NCBI GenBank assembly: GCA_016125045.1
Contig: WGML01000005.1
Location: 62,001-126,000 of the forward strand
DNA length: 64,000 nt
Reading direction: 5' to 3'
Source: a bacterium
GTDB lineage: Bacteria; Pseudomonadota; Alphaproteobacteria; Caulobacterales; Hyphomonadaceae
This document shows, piece after piece, positions 39,634-50,722 of this stretch; position 1 is the stretch's first letter, and every line of letters starts with the position of its first letter. The position numbers were made by a program, and so were the translations under genes. Below the pieces are notes generated by a model, which worked only from the letters and a program-made list of their open reading frames with translations, was not told the DNA's origin and ran no database searches.

Positions 39634-40272
39634 ATGTCCCCTCCCGCATCGCTTCTGGTCGTCGCCGCCACAGCCATGTTCGCGGCGGTCGCGGCCCCCG
39701 CCGCCAGCGCCGTCGAGGAACCGAAATTCGCCCGCGTCCTCAAAGATGGCGACTTCGAGGTACGCGACTACGCCCCGCAGATCGTCGCCTCGGTCGACAC
39801 GCGCGGCGAGGCGGTTGACGCCCGTAATTCCGGCTTCATGCCGCTCGCGAACTACATCTTCGCCAAGGAGAGGCCCGGCGAGAAGATCGCCATGACGGCC
39901 CCCGTCGTCCAGGCGCCGCGAGCGAAGATCGCGATGACCGCCCCCGTCACCCAGACAGCGTCCGCCGGGGATGAGTGGCGCGTCTCCTTCATCATGCCCT
40001 CGTCCTGGACCATGGAGACCCTTCCCTCCCCGGAAAATCCCGCGGTCGAACTCGCCGAGCGCCCGGCCCGCCGCATGGCCGTCGTCCGCTATTCCTGGTT
40101 CGCCGGGCCGGACAAGATGGCCCGCAAGGAGGCCGAACTGCTTGCCTGGGTGTCGGCTCAGGGGCTCACCCCCGTCGGCGAGCCGGAGCACGCCTTCTAC
40201 GACCCGCCATGGACGCCGCCTTTCGCGCGCCGGAATGAAGTCATGGTCGAGATCGCCGCCGACGCAAGTTAG
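39634..40272 (+). CDS. Exported SOUL-family haem-binding-like protein
   Basis: 212-residue SOUL/HEBP family protein with an N-terminal signal peptide (ending AAPAASA). Family features are VEEPKFARVLKDGDFEVRDYAPQIVA, FMPLANYIF, and the IAMTAPV motif, here present twice only a few residues apart (KIAMTAPVVQAPRAKIAMTAPV). VVRYSWFAGPDKMARKEAELLAW follows near residue 150. These proteins bind haem or tetrapyrroles in animals; the bacterial role is unclear. An AAGGA ribosome binding site precedes the ATG. It is divergent from the atp operon and convergent with the CPBP gene. Confidence 0.9.
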   Translation: MSPPASLLVVAATAMFAAVAAPAASAVEEPKFARVLKDGDFEVRDYAPQIVASVDTRGEAVDARNSGFMPLANYIFAKERPGEKIAMTAPVVQAPRAKIAMTAPVTQTASAGDEWRVSFIMPSSWTMETLPSPENPAVELAERPARRMAVVRYSWFAGPDKMARKEAELLAWVSAQGLTPVGEPEHAFYDPPWTPPFARRNEVMVEIAADAS

Positions 40273-40298
40273 GCGGACCGCCGGGGCTCGCCTCCCCG

Positions 40299-40973
40299 CT
40301 ATCGATCGCTCCGCCGCCTCGCGAGCGCCGCAAGCGTCGGCGAAAGGGCGAGGCCGATGAAATCCGTCACGATGTGGCCGAGAATATTGGCGCCGAGATC
40401 GCCATGGATCCGGTAGAGCCCCATCAACACGCCTCTCGAAATGAAGAAGGTCACCGTCGGTCCGACGCCCCACATCGGGAGATGCGCGAGCGCAAAAATC
40501 GTCACGCCGACCAGGGTCGCAATCACCGGATCGCCGACCAGGCGATCAAGCCAGGCGAGCGCGACGCCCGTGAAGAGTATGTCCTCTGCGGCGACGCCAA
40601 CCACCACTCCGGCGACCATCAGCCACGGCGGGGCCTGACCGAACGCCGCCGCGCCGGCCTCGAACCCCTTGAGGCCGAGCCGGGCCGGAAGCCGCATCAG
40701 AACGCCGCCGAACCAGAGCGAGAAAAAGCCCGCGATCCCCGCAGCCCAGGCGAGCGTCGTCCATCCCGGCATGACGAAGCCCAGCTCCGCCGGCGAGAAC
40801 CCGCCCGGCCCAAGCGCCAGCGCAAGTCCACTCCCCGCCGCACCGGCAAACGCGATGAGCCCGGCGACGCGCAGCCACATCGGCCTCGCCGCCGGGTCCC
40901 CCCGCGTGGTCGCCCAGGCGATCAGCGGCGGCAGGCCGCAACCCAGCGTCAGCGCAAAGAGAGCAAGCGTCAT
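40299..40973 (-). CDS. CPBP (CAAX/Abi) family membrane protein with altered motif 1
   Basis: 224-residue inner-membrane protein with about seven hydrophobic helices. It resembles CPBP intramembrane proteases: motif 2 FALAHLP and motif 3 GHIVTDFIG are present. Motif 1, usually EExxxR, reads EDILF near residue 129, losing the second Glu and the Arg. This may be an inactive or divergent member. CPBP proteins include prenyl-protein proteases and bacteriocin immunity proteins; no role can be assigned here. Alone on the minus strand between the SOUL gene and fumC. Confidence 0.7.
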   Translation of the reverse strand: MTLALFALTLGCGLPPLIAWATTRGDPAARPMWLRVAGLIAFAGAAGSGLALALGPGGFSPAELGFVMPGWTTLAWAAGIAGFFSLWFGGVLMRLPARLGLKGFEAGAAAFGQAPPWLMVAGVVVGVAAEDILFTGVALAWLDRLVGDPVIATLVGVTIFALAHLPMWGVGPTVTFFISRGVLMGLYRIHGDLGANILGHIVTDFIGLALSPTLAALARRRSDR

Positions 40974-41059
40974 GAGGTCCCCCGCCGCCCGCGCGATTGA
41001 TCCTGACCCGACATCGGTCTAACCCGAAGCACCGTTCGCCAGCCAGAGATCGATGCGCC

Positions 41060-42457
<1,398 letters not shown>

Positions 42458-42502
42458 ACCCGGGCTCGCTTATACCTTCGAGGTCGGCGCGTCAGGTGCC
42501 TC

Positions 42503-43447
42503 TCAGGCGTCCTCAAGATCGAAGAATGACCGGAACAGGGAGTCGCCGACGATGTTCAGGTTGAACTGAAGCACGTCGATGAATTCGTGCAGCCCGCCCT
42601 GCAGGATCGGCTCGATCTCCGCCGTGTCGATCCCGGCGCGAAGCTTCTCCATTTCAGCCGTCGCCGCGACGTCCACACCGAGCATCCGCACGATCCGCTG
42701 AAGCGCGTCCGACGCGCCGTTGACGCAGAAGCGGATCGATCGCGGGAACTCCGGATCGAGGATCAGGAAGGTGGTGACATCCTTGTAGTTCGCGCGGTGG
42801 AATCTCTGGCGGTACATCTCAAATCCGCTCACCGACTTCAGCACGGCCCCCCAGTGAACCGAGTCATAGGGCGACTGGAAATAGTCCGCCCTCGGCAGCA
42901 GGTGGAAATACTTCACATCGAGAATCCGCGCCGTCTTGTCGGCGCGCTCGAGCAGCCGCCCCATGCGCAGGAAGTGCCAGCCCTCGCCATGCGACATAAC
43001 ATTCTCGGTGAGGCCCTCCAGCAGGTTGCTGGCGTTGCGCACCGCGATGTAGACGTCCTGCAGATTGTCGATCTTCCGCTTCCGGCTGTGCCGTTCGATT
43101 TCATGGTGCAGTTCGTTGATCGCCTCCCACATTTCCGACGGAATGATCTCCCGCAGGGTGCGAGCGTTCTCCCGCGCGGCCTTGATGCAGGAGAGGATGG
43201 AGTTGGGGTTCACCGGATCGAACGTCAGGAACCGGACGACATCCGCTTCGGTTTGCGTCGCATAGCGGGCGGCGAAATCCTCATCATCCCCGGACGCCTG
43301 CACCAGCGGCTCCCACTGCGCGCTGTCACGGTCGAGCCGCAGGTCCAGGATCAGATGCGAATTGACCGCGATGAACCGCGCGACATTCTCGGCCCGCTCC
43401 AGATAGCGGCCCATCCAGTGGATGGAACTGGCGGCGCGGCTAAGCAT
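42503..43447 (-). CDS. Alpha-E domain protein (DUF403/COG2307)
   Basis: 314-residue all-helical protein of the alpha-E family. N-terminal [25 protein letters not shown] is the hallmark, followed by the [14 protein letters not shown] helix and [18 protein letters not shown]. There are no catalytic motifs. It overlaps the circularly permuted ATP-grasp gene by 8 bases, a pairing seen across bacteria. Predicted partner or scaffold of a peptide-bond-forming ATP-grasp enzyme; the true role is not established. Third gene of a minus-strand operon. Confidence 0.92.
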   Translation of the reverse strand: MLSRAASSIHWMGRYLERAENVARFIAVNSHLILDLRLDRDSAQWEPLVQASGDDEDFAARYATQTEADVVRFLTFDPVNPNSILSCIKAARENARTLREIIPSEMWEAINELHHEIERHSRKRKIDNLQDVYIAVRNASNLLEGLTENVMSHGEGWHFLRMGRLLERADKTARILDVKYFHLLPRADYFQSPYDSVHWGAVLKSVSGFEMYRQRFHRANYKDVTTFLILDPEFPRSIRFCVNGASDALQRIVRMLGVDVAATAEMEKLRAGIDTAEIEPILQGGLHEFIDVLQFNLNIVGDSLFRSFFDLEDA

Positions 43448-44906
43448 CGAGGATCTCGTCCATCGAACGGAGGTCGTCGCCGAGCACCCAGGTATCCTTG
43501 CTGCCGCCGCCCTGCGACGAGTTCACCACGAGCGAGCCGCGTTTCAGCGCCACGCGCGTCAGACCGCCCGGCAGCACATAGATCTCCCGGCCGTAGAGAA
43601 TGTACGGCCTGAAATCGACATGCCGGCCCTCGATCGCGTCACCGATGATCGTCGGCGTGCGCGAAAGCGACAGCGTCGGCTGGGCGATATAATCCCGCGG
43701 CGCCTTTCGGATGCGTTCGGCGAAGATGTCCCGTTCGGCCGCCGTCGATTTCGGCCCGATCAGCATGCCGTATCCGCCGGACAGGTTGACCGCCTTCACG
43801 ACCAGCGAATCGAGATTCTCGAGCACATGCTTGCGCTGCTTTTCATCGTCGCAGATGAAGGTCGGCACGTTCGCGGTGATCGCATCCTCGCCGAGATAGT
43901 ATCGGATGATCTGCGGCACATAGGCGTAGACCGCCTTGTCGTCGGCGATCCCCGTCCCGGGCGCGTTGGCGAGCGTCACATTGCCCTTGCGGAAGCAATC
44001 CATGATGCCGGGAACGCCGAGCAGGGAGTCCTTGCGGAACACGAGCGGATCAAGAAACGCGTCATCGATCCGGCGATAGATCACGTCGACCCGCTGGAAG
44101 CCGGTGGTCGTGCGCAGATAAACCTTGTCGTCCCGCACCGCCAGATCGGAACCCTGCGCCAGCATCACTCCCATCTGCTGGGCGAGGAAGGAGTGCTCGT
44201 AATAGGCCGAATTGTAGATGCCGGGCGTCAGCACCACGACCGTCGGCTTCTCCACCCCCTCCGGCGCGGCGTGGCGCAGCGTCTCGTAAAGATGGTCGCC
44301 ATAGTTCGACACCGGGCGCACCCGCATTTCCTGGAAGGCGTTCGGAAAGGTGTGCTTCTGGATCGCCCGGTTCTGCAGCACGTAGGAGATGCCGGACGGA
44401 CAGCGCAGATTGTCCTCCAGCACATAGAATTCACCGTCGCCGTCGCGCACGAGGTCGGTGCCGGTGATGTGGATCCAGATCCCCTTGGGAGGCGACAGCC
44501 CGACGCATTCCTTCAGGAAGCATTCCGAGGACAGGACGAGATCCCTCGGAACCACGCCGTCCTTCAGGATCTTCTGGTCATTGTAGATGTCGTCGATGAA
44601 GAGGTTCAGCGCCTCGATCCGCTGCTTCAGTCCGGCTTCCAGCGTCTTCCATTCCTTCGACGGCACGATGCGCGGAACGATGTCGAACGGGAAAATCTTC
44701 TCCGTGCCCTTCTTGTCGCCATAGACGCTGAAGGTGATGCCCTGCTGATAGAGCGCGTGCTCGGCCGCCTTCTGCCGCCTGCGCAGCTCCTTGGGCGGGA
44801 GCGCGTTGATCTGCTGGATCAGCGGCAGCGCCTCCTTGCGGGGCCGACCGTTCGGCTGGATCAACTCGTCATAGAACCCTTCCGTGTCGTAGTTCGCGAA
44901 GTTCAT
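43440..44906 (-). CDS. Circularly permuted ATP-grasp type 2 ligase (DUF404/DUF407, COG2308)
   Basis: 488-residue predicted ATP-dependent amide ligase with a circularly permuted ATP-grasp fold. Family segments are [68 protein letters not shown] and [17 protein letters not shown]. The start is the ATG at 44906; the track places a TTG two codons earlier. It lies between the transglutaminase-like gene (14-base gap) and the alpha-E gene (overlap), in one operon. Families of this group have been predicted from genome context to make peptide-like products; the substrate is unknown. Confidence 0.92.
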   Translation of the reverse strand: MNFANYDTEGFYDELIQPNGRPRKEALPLIQQINALPPKELRRRQKAAEHALYQQGITFSVYGDKKGTEKIFPFDIVPRIVPSKEWKTLEAGLKQRIEALNLFIDDIYNDQKILKDGVVPRDLVLSSECFLKECVGLSPPKGIWIHITGTDLVRDGDGEFYVLEDNLRCPSGISYVLQNRAIQKHTFPNAFQEMRVRPVSNYGDHLYETLRHAAPEGVEKPTVVVLTPGIYNSAYYEHSFLAQQMGVMLAQGSDLAVRDDKVYLRTTTGFQRVDVIYRRIDDAFLDPLVFRKDSLLGVPGIMDCFRKGNVTLANAPGTGIADDKAVYAYVPQIIRYYLGEDAITANVPTFICDDEKQRKHVLENLDSLVVKAVNLSGGYGMLIGPKSTAAERDIFAERIRKAPRDYIAQPTLSLSRTPTIIGDAIEGRHVDFRPYILYGREIYVLPGGLTRVALKRGSLVVNSSQGGGSKDTWVLGDDLRSMDEILDA

Positions 44907-44920
44907 ACACAAAGGGTCCT

Positions 44921-45889
44921 TCAGCTGACCGGTTCATTGAGCTCCCGCATCTGCACATCGATCAGGAGCGATTCCGTTCCGCCGCCGCGATAGATCGTGC
45001 CGGAGGTCGGAGTGGCGTCGAGATAGTTTCGGCCGCTGGCTACGCGAACATGATCTTGCGCGACCGAGCAACCGTTCGTCGGGTCAAATCCGCGCCAGCC
45101 GACGTAAGGCAGATAGACTTCAGCCCACGCATGCGACGCGTCCGACTGAATCTTGTTGGCGTAATTCGCCCCTGTATAGATGTAACCCATCCGATAACGG
45201 GCGGGAATGCTGAGCAGTCTTGCAAGACAAATAAAGAGATTGGCGAAATCCTGACAGACGCCCCGTCGCGACTTGTAGACCTCATACGGCGTCGTACTCA
45301 GGGCAGTGGCGCCCGGAGAATAGGCATAATCGCGATAGATGCTGACATTGATATCCTGAATCGTCTTCAGAAGATGGTAGCCGTTCCTCTCGACAAACCC
45401 CATCGCATAGTCGGTGAGTTCGAGAAGCTGCGACTCCGGCAATTCCATAGGCAACAGGTAGGGCATCATCATCTGCCGCTGCCAGGGCATCCAGACGAGC
45501 GGGATCGATGACTGCCTTCGGGACAGGCTGTGATCATCGGGCGGGGCCGCGAACACTTTCACCACGCTCGACGCCGTCACGTCGAGCCGCGTATAGGGCG
45601 CATCGATCAGATAATGCATGGCCTGATTGCCGAACACATCGTCGAACAGGATCCGTTCACCCGGAGACGACAGCGTCACCGTGGAGCGGACCACGTCCTG
45701 AACTGCGTCCTCCACCGGCTGGAGTCGGAACAGGTGCGTCGAATGCTCAACTGGCGCCGAATAGACGTATTGCGTCCGATGAACGATCTCGAACAGGCGA
45801 TAATGCAGCGGCTGACCGTCCTGCGTGCGGGTGATCGCGCGCACATTGGTGACGGACCCGGAATCCGCTATAGGTCGATCGTCATTCAT
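44921..45889 (-). CDS. Transglutaminase-like protease family protein
   Basis: 322-residue protein with an N-terminal beta domain ([28 protein letters not shown]) and a transglutaminase-like papain-fold domain. The triad is visible as Cys in [12 protein letters not shown] (about residue 210), His in [13 protein letters not shown] and Asp in FDPTNG. Many bacterial members are thought to cut peptide or isopeptide bonds rather than form them. The ATG at 45889 with GAGGAGG upstream was chosen over the track's 46018. It is first in the minus-strand operon and divergent from a second, larger transglutaminase/amidoligase gene. Confidence 0.9.
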   Translation of the reverse strand: MNDDRPIADSGSVTNVRAITRTQDGQPLHYRLFEIVHRTQYVYSAPVEHSTHLFRLQPVEDAVQDVVRSTVTLSSPGERILFDDVFGNQAMHYLIDAPYTRLDVTASSVVKVFAAPPDDHSLSRRQSSIPLVWMPWQRQMMMPYLLPMELPESQLLELTDYAMGFVERNGYHLLKTIQDINVSIYRDYAYSPGATALSTTPYEVYKSRRGVCQDFANLFICLARLLSIPARYRMGYIYTGANYANKIQSDASHAWAEVYLPYVGWRGFDPTNGCSVAQDHVRVASGRNYLDATPTSGTIYRGGGTESLLIDVQMRELNEPVS

Positions 45890-46017
45890 CCGCAGCCTCC
45901 TCGCGCCTACCGGCCGCAGCGCCTGCGTGCGTCCGTCGCCCGCGGGCCGGATCGCGGACGTGTCCCGCGAGCGGCCCTCTGTCCGCCTCCTGTCGTCTAG
46001 CACGGAACACCCGCACA

Positions 46018-49000
46018 TTGAGCATTCTCGTCGGCCTCCATCATCTCACCCGCTACACCTACGATCGACCGATCGAACTCGGGCCGCAGACGATCCGGCT
46101 TCGCCCGGCCCCGCACGCCCGTGCGCAGATCCAGTCCTACTCCCTTCGGATTGCCCCGGACGGCCATTTCATCAACTGGCAGCAGGACCCGTTCGGCAAC
46201 TTCCTCGCGCGCGTCGTGTTTCCCGAAAAGGTGAAATCCTTCGAGATCGAGGTGGATCTCGTCACATCGATCCGGGTCTTCAACCCGTTCGACTTCTTCC
46301 TCGAAGACTACGCCAGGGACTTTCCCTTCGCCTACGAGCCCGGCCTGCGGGAGGAACTCGCGCCCTATCTTGAGATCAAGGACGCCGGCCCCGCCCTGCT
46401 CGGCTGGCTGAGCCGCGTCGACCGCACGCCGCGCGGCATGGTGGATTTCCTCGTCGGCGCCAATCAGCTTCTCAACCAGAGCCTGACCTACACCGTTCGC
46501 CTCGAGCCCGGAATCCAGACGCCGGAGGAAAGCCTCGCCCTCGGTTCGGGGTCGTGCCGCGACATGGCCTGGATGCTCTGCCAGGCGCTTCGGCACCTGG
46601 GGCTCGCAACAAGGTTCGCCTCCGGCTATCTGATCCAGCTGAAAGCGGACGTGAAATCGCTCGACGGACCGTCCGGAACCGAGGTCGACTTCACTGATCT
46701 CCACGCCTGGACCGAGGTCTATCTTCCCGGCGCGGGCTGGGTCGGCCTTGATCCCACATCCGGCCTGTTCGCGGGCGAGGGGCATATCCCGCTCTGCTGC
46801 ACGCCGAACCCGTCCAGCGCGGCCCCCGTCACCGGGCTGATCGAAGGCGGCGCCCACGCCACCCTTCATCACGAGATGTCCATCACCCGCATCGTCGAGG
46901 CCCCGCGCGTGACACGTCCACTGCCCGAGGGCGGCTGGGAGCGCATCGACGCGCTCGGCGCGGAGGTCGACAAGCGCCTCGCCGCCGCCGACGTCCGCCT
47001 GACCATGGGCGGGGAGCCGACCTTCGTCTCACTCGACGACCGCGAGGGCCAGACCTGGCACTACACCGCGCTCGGCGGCGAGAAAAAGCCCCTCGCCAAA
47101 GCCCTGATGCAGCGGCTTCGCGACCGGTTCGCGCCGGGCGGGCTGCCAATTTTCACGCAAGGCAAATGGTATCCGGGCGAAATCCTGCCTCGCTGGGCGA
47201 TGCCTTGCTTCTGGCGGCGCGACGGCCAGCCGATGTGGGCCTCACCGGACCTCCTCGCCGACCCGGACAAGCCGCTCGGCCACGACGCCGCGACGGCCGG
47301 ACGTTTCCTCGGCGCGCTCGCCGAACGCCTGGGCGTACCGTCCGACTATGTTCTGCCCGTCCGGGAAGACGCGCCTTACTATCTCTGGCGGGACCGCAAA
47401 CTCCCGCAAACGGACGAGATTCTCGCCGCCAGCCTGTTCGAGCGCGCCGAGCGCGAGCGCCTCCAGGCGCTGATGGAGGGCGATCTCAACGCCCCGGTCG
47501 GCTACGCCATGCCGCTCCATTTCTCCCACCGCCGCGAGCGCTGGATCAGCAACCGTTGGCGCTTTCGCGGCCCCCACCTCATCGCCCTCACCGGGGACTC
47601 GCCGATCGGCCTGCGGCTGCCGCTCGCCAGCCTGCCCTCGCCAAAGGATGCCGATCTCGAAATCGCGCCGGAGCGCAGCACGTTCGACCGCCCGAAGCCG
47701 CTGGCGTCGCATGCGGCCTTCACCAAGGCGGCGAGAGCCCGAAAACCCTCCGACGCCGCGTTCCGCGACGATCCGAACGGACTGATCCGCAGCGCGATCT
47801 GCGTCGAAGCGCGCGGCGGAGTGCTCCATGTGTTTCTGCCGCCGGTCGCATGGGCCGAGCACGCGCTCGACCTCATCGCCGCCATCGAGCTCACGGCCGC
47901 CGAGTTGAAGACGCCCGTCGTTCTCGAGGGCTACACACCGCCCTTCGATTCCCGGCTCGCGCATTTCAGCGTGACCCCGGACCCGGGCGTGATCGAGGTC
48001 AACATCCAGCCCTGCGCGAACTGGGAGGAGCTCAAATCCGTCACCTTCGGCGTCTATGAAGACGCCCGCGCCTCACGCCTGTCGACCGAGAAATTCCTCA
48101 TCGACGGCCGCCGCGTCGGCACGGGCGGCGGCAACCACATCGTCGTCGGCGCCGCCTCGCCGGACGACAGCCCGTTCCTGCGCCGGCCGGACCTTCTGCG
48201 CAGCATGCTCGGCTTCTGGCAGAACCATCCATCGCTCTCCTACCTGTTCGCGGGCCTCTATATCGGGCCGACAAGCCAGTCGCCGCGCGTCGACGAAGCC
48301 CGGCACGACTCGCTCTACGAACTCGAGATCGCGTTCCAGCAGATCACCGATGACGCCAAGGTTGCGCCCTGGATGGTCGACCGGCTGTTCCGCAATCTCC
48401 TCGTCGACCTGACCGGCAACACGCACCGGGCCGAGTTCTGCATCGACAAGCTGTACAGCCCGGACAGCGACCGCGGGCGGCTCGGACTGCTCGAAATGCG
48501 CGGCTTCGAAATGACCCCGCATCCGCAGATGAATCTCGTCCAGGCGCTGCTCCTGCGGGCGCTCATCGCCCATTTCTGGACGACCCCCCACCGTGCGCCG
48601 CTCGTGCGCTGGGGCAACCGGCTGCACGACGAATTCATGCTGCCGCACTTCATCGCGCAGGACTTTGCAAGCGTCCTCCGCGCGCTGCGGCAGGGCGGCT
48701 TCGCCTTCGAGGACAGCTGGTTTGCCCCCTTCTTCGCCTTCCGCTTCCCCGAGGCCGGCCGCGTGCAGGTCGGCGGCGTCGAACTGGTGATCCACAACGC
48801 GCTTGAACCCTGGCCGGTGATGGGTGAGGAGCCCGCGGGCGGCGGGGTCAGCCGCTCGGTCGACGCCACGGTCGAGCGTCTTCAGGTGACGGCGAGCGGC
48901 CTCGTCGAGGGGCGGCATGTGATCACCTGCAACGGCCGCCGCGTGCCCCTGTCCCCGACGCACGAGGCCGGGACCTCCGTCGCCGGCGTCCGCTTCAAGG

Positions 49001-49293
49001 CCTGGGCGCAACCCTCAAGCCTTCATCCGGGGATCGAACCGCACGCCCCGCTCGTGTTTGATGTCTTCGACCTGGAGAGCGGGCGGTCGCTTGGCGGCTG
49101 CCGATACCATGTCGCTCACCCCGGCGGCCGCAGTCATGATCGTTTCCCGGTCAACGAGAACGAGGCGGAGGGACGAAAGCTGTCGCGCTTCGAGGCGATG
49201 GGCCATACGCCCGGACGCGCGATCCCGCCGGTCGAGCCCCGCAATCCGGACTTTCCACGCACGCTCGATCTCCGGTTCCGGCCTGCGTCCTGA
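46018..49293 (+). CDS. Transglutaminase-like domain fused to DUF2126 putative amidoligase
   Basis: 1091-residue two-part protein. Residues about 1-290 form a transglutaminase-like domain: Cys in GSGSCRDMAW (about 179), His in DLHAWTEVYLP and Asp in GLDPTSG. Residues about 310-1090 form DUF2126, which Pfam describes as a putative amidoligase. Conserved pieces include TMGGEPTFVSLDD, YPGEILPRWA, VGTGGGNHIVVG, SLSYLFAGLYIGPTSQSPRVDEAR and GNTHRAEFCIDKLYSPD. No ATG is available before the conserved N-terminus (SILVGLHHLTRYTYDRP), so the start is TTG at 46018 with a weak ribosome binding site. It is divergent from the transglutaminase/ATP-grasp/alpha-E operon, with 128 bases between starts. Confidence 0.92.
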   Translation: MSILVGLHHLTRYTYDRPIELGPQTIRLRPAPHARAQIQSYSLRIAPDGHFINWQQDPFGNFLARVVFPEKVKSFEIEVDLVTSIRVFNPFDFFLEDYARDFPFAYEPGLREELAPYLEIKDAGPALLGWLSRVDRTPRGMVDFLVGANQLLNQSLTYTVRLEPGIQTPEESLALGSGSCRDMAWMLCQALRHLGLATRFASGYLIQLKADVKSLDGPSGTEVDFTDLHAWTEVYLPGAGWVGLDPTSGLFAGEGHIPLCCTPNPSSAAPVTGLIEGGAHATLHHEMSITRIVEAPRVTRPLPEGGWERIDALGAEVDKRLAAADVRLTMGGEPTFVSLDDREGQTWHYTALGGEKKPLAKALMQRLRDRFAPGGLPIFTQGKWYPGEILPRWAMPCFWRRDGQPMWASPDLLADPDKPLGHDAATAGRFLGALAERLGVPSDYVLPVREDAPYYLWRDRKLPQTDEILAASLFERAERERLQALMEGDLNAPVGYAMPLHFSHRRERWISNRWRFRGPHLIALTGDSPIGLRLPLASLPSPKDADLEIAPERSTFDRPKPLASHAAFTKAARARKPSDAAFRDDPNGLIRSAICVEARGGVLHVFLPPVAWAEHALDLIAAIELTAAELKTPVVLEGYTPPFDSRLAHFSVTPDPGVIEVNIQPCANWEELKSVTFGVYEDARASRLSTEKFLIDGRRVGTGGGNHIVVGAASPDDSPFLRRPDLLRSMLGFWQNHPSLSYLFAGLYIGPTSQSPRVDEARHDSLYELEIAFQQITDDAKVAPWMVDRLFRNLLVDLTGNTHRAEFCIDKLYSPDSDRGRLGLLEMRGFEMTPHPQMNLVQALLLRALIAHFWTTPHRAPLVRWGNRLHDEFMLPHFIAQDFASVLRALRQGGFAFEDSWFAPFFAFRFPEAGRVQVGGVELVIHNALEPWPVMGEEPAGGGVSRSVDATVERLQVTASGLVEGRHVITCNGRRVPLSPTHEAGTSVAGVRFKAWAQPSSLHPGIEPHAPLVFDVFDLESGRSLGGCRYHVAHPGGRSHDRFPVNENEAEGRKLSRFEAMGHTPGRAIPPVEPRNPDFPRTLDLRFRPAS

Positions 49294-49396
49294 CCAGAGC
49301 GCGCGCCGATCCCCGCGGGACTCGCGGCCGCGACGCTCCACCGGACAGGGTCAGCCGACCGGCCGCTGATCTGTCAAACGCGGGTCGCGGCGCAAT

Positions 49397-50713
49397 CTAG
49401 TCCGCGCCCTTGGCGCTCGCTTTCAGACGCGCCCTGAGTTCCGCGCCGGTGACCGTAGGCGGCAGGATCGGCGCGTCGGGGCCGGCCAGAATGACGCCAT
49501 CGCTGTCCGGGACAAGTCCGTCCGTGACGCGGAACCTGTTGGAGAAGAAGGCGTGGAGGCTGGGGCCCATGGGCGGCGCCTCGCTCTTGTAGGACCGAAC
49601 CCCGGAGACCTTGCGGCTCGCGTCCGGCGTCATCACGTAGGCCCGCACCGCATCTATCTTCAGCGCGAACGAAATGTGAGTCTTTTCGCCATTGGCCCCG
49701 TCCGGACTGTAGTCCGCGCCGCGTTTCAGGGCGTTCCACACCCCCGGCAATTCGGCCCACGTCAGCTGCTCGATGACCGAGCCGCGGGCTTCGACCATGC
49801 CCTGATACAGACGCTTCCACGGACGGTATCCGGCCAGAATCCCGCTCAGCGATCCGTCGTCCTTCATCGTCAGCTGGAGCTGCGCCTGGAGCAGTTGCAG
49901 CTCGCGCGCGTAGCTCGGATCCCGGAGCCAGATCTCCTTCGTCGGACTGGTCGATACGATGACGCCGTCGACGGTCTTCGCCTCGAGGATCGCCTCAAAC
50001 CTCGCATGCGGCTGGATCCGGAAGGTGTAGCCCGTCGCGATGTCGCCATTGCCATCCTTCACCAGCTTGTCGGTGCTGTCGTAGAAGCCGACCCGCACCT
50101 TGTCGTCGTTCATCGGATCGTCGCCCTCGCCGGAGGCGACGATCAGCACCGTCCAGCGACCCTCGCGCATCTCGTCATTGCGCGATTCCGCATTGTAGGA
50201 GAGGCGCGGCGGTCCGCGGAAATACTTCCAGCAGCCCATCGTGCGGTAGAACTGATTGTCGATGCCGGTGGTCTTTCCATCGACGCTGACAAAGCCGTTG
50301 GTCTTGTCGCCGTCCAGATCGAGGCCCTCGCCGATCGTCCCGGTGACGCCCTGCATGCCGGGATCCGCGGCCAGTTCAGGATGGACATAGACGTTCGCCC
50401 TGCCCTCGCCGCGAAACGCCATCTGATTCTGGCCGTGATTGGGGACGCGATAGGGGTGCGAGGGGTCGCGAAGCCAGAGCGCTTCCTGCTCCGTGTACCC
50501 CGCCTTCTTGAGGACGCCGATCCAGTCGGGCTCCGGGTTTGTGCCTTTCGGACAATCCGTTCCCGGATCGATGATCCCCGTCTCGGCGCCGTAATAATGC
50601 GCCGGCTCATACCATTCGATGGCCCACGTCCGTGTCCATTCGGCGCTCGCCGCGCCGTGCGCGGCGGCCATGAGAAGGGCGAGACCAGCCGCCTTGGCGA
50701 ACGGAAGTTTCAT
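49397..50713 (-). CDS. Exported protein of unknown function, third gene of the DUF1592/DUF1552 operon
   Basis: 438 residues with a clear signal peptide (MKLPFAKAAGLALLMAAAHGAASA). The mature part is acidic and soluble, with conserved-looking segments WAIEWYEPAHYYGAETGIIDPGTDCP and FYRTMGCWKYFRGPP. I do not recognise a named family. It starts 9 bases after the DUF1552 gene stop codon and so belongs to the same transcript. Two isolated cysteines could form a disulfide. Function unknown; the context suggests it works in the periplasm with the DUF1592 and DUF1552 proteins. Confidence 0.72.
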   Translation of the reverse strand: MKLPFAKAAGLALLMAAAHGAASAEWTRTWAIEWYEPAHYYGAETGIIDPGTDCPKGTNPEPDWIGVLKKAGYTEQEALWLRDPSHPYRVPNHGQNQMAFRGEGRANVYVHPELAADPGMQGVTGTIGEGLDLDGDKTNGFVSVDGKTTGIDNQFYRTMGCWKYFRGPPRLSYNAESRNDEMREGRWTVLIVASGEGDDPMNDDKVRVGFYDSTDKLVKDGNGDIATGYTFRIQPHARFEAILEAKTVDGVIVSTSPTKEIWLRDPSYARELQLLQAQLQLTMKDDGSLSGILAGYRPWKRLYQGMVEARGSVIEQLTWAELPGVWNALKRGADYSPDGANGEKTHISFALKIDAVRAYVMTPDASRKVSGVRSYKSEAPPMGPSLHAFFSNRFRVTDGLVPDSDGVILAGPDAPILPPTVTGAELRARLKASAKGAD

Positions 50714-50722
50714 CGCGCGCTC

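Noticed and set aside
49342-49374. Hairpin between the DUF2126 gene and the exported-protein gene as a terminator
   Set aside because: Stem is interrupted and not followed by a T-tract on either strand; too weak to list.
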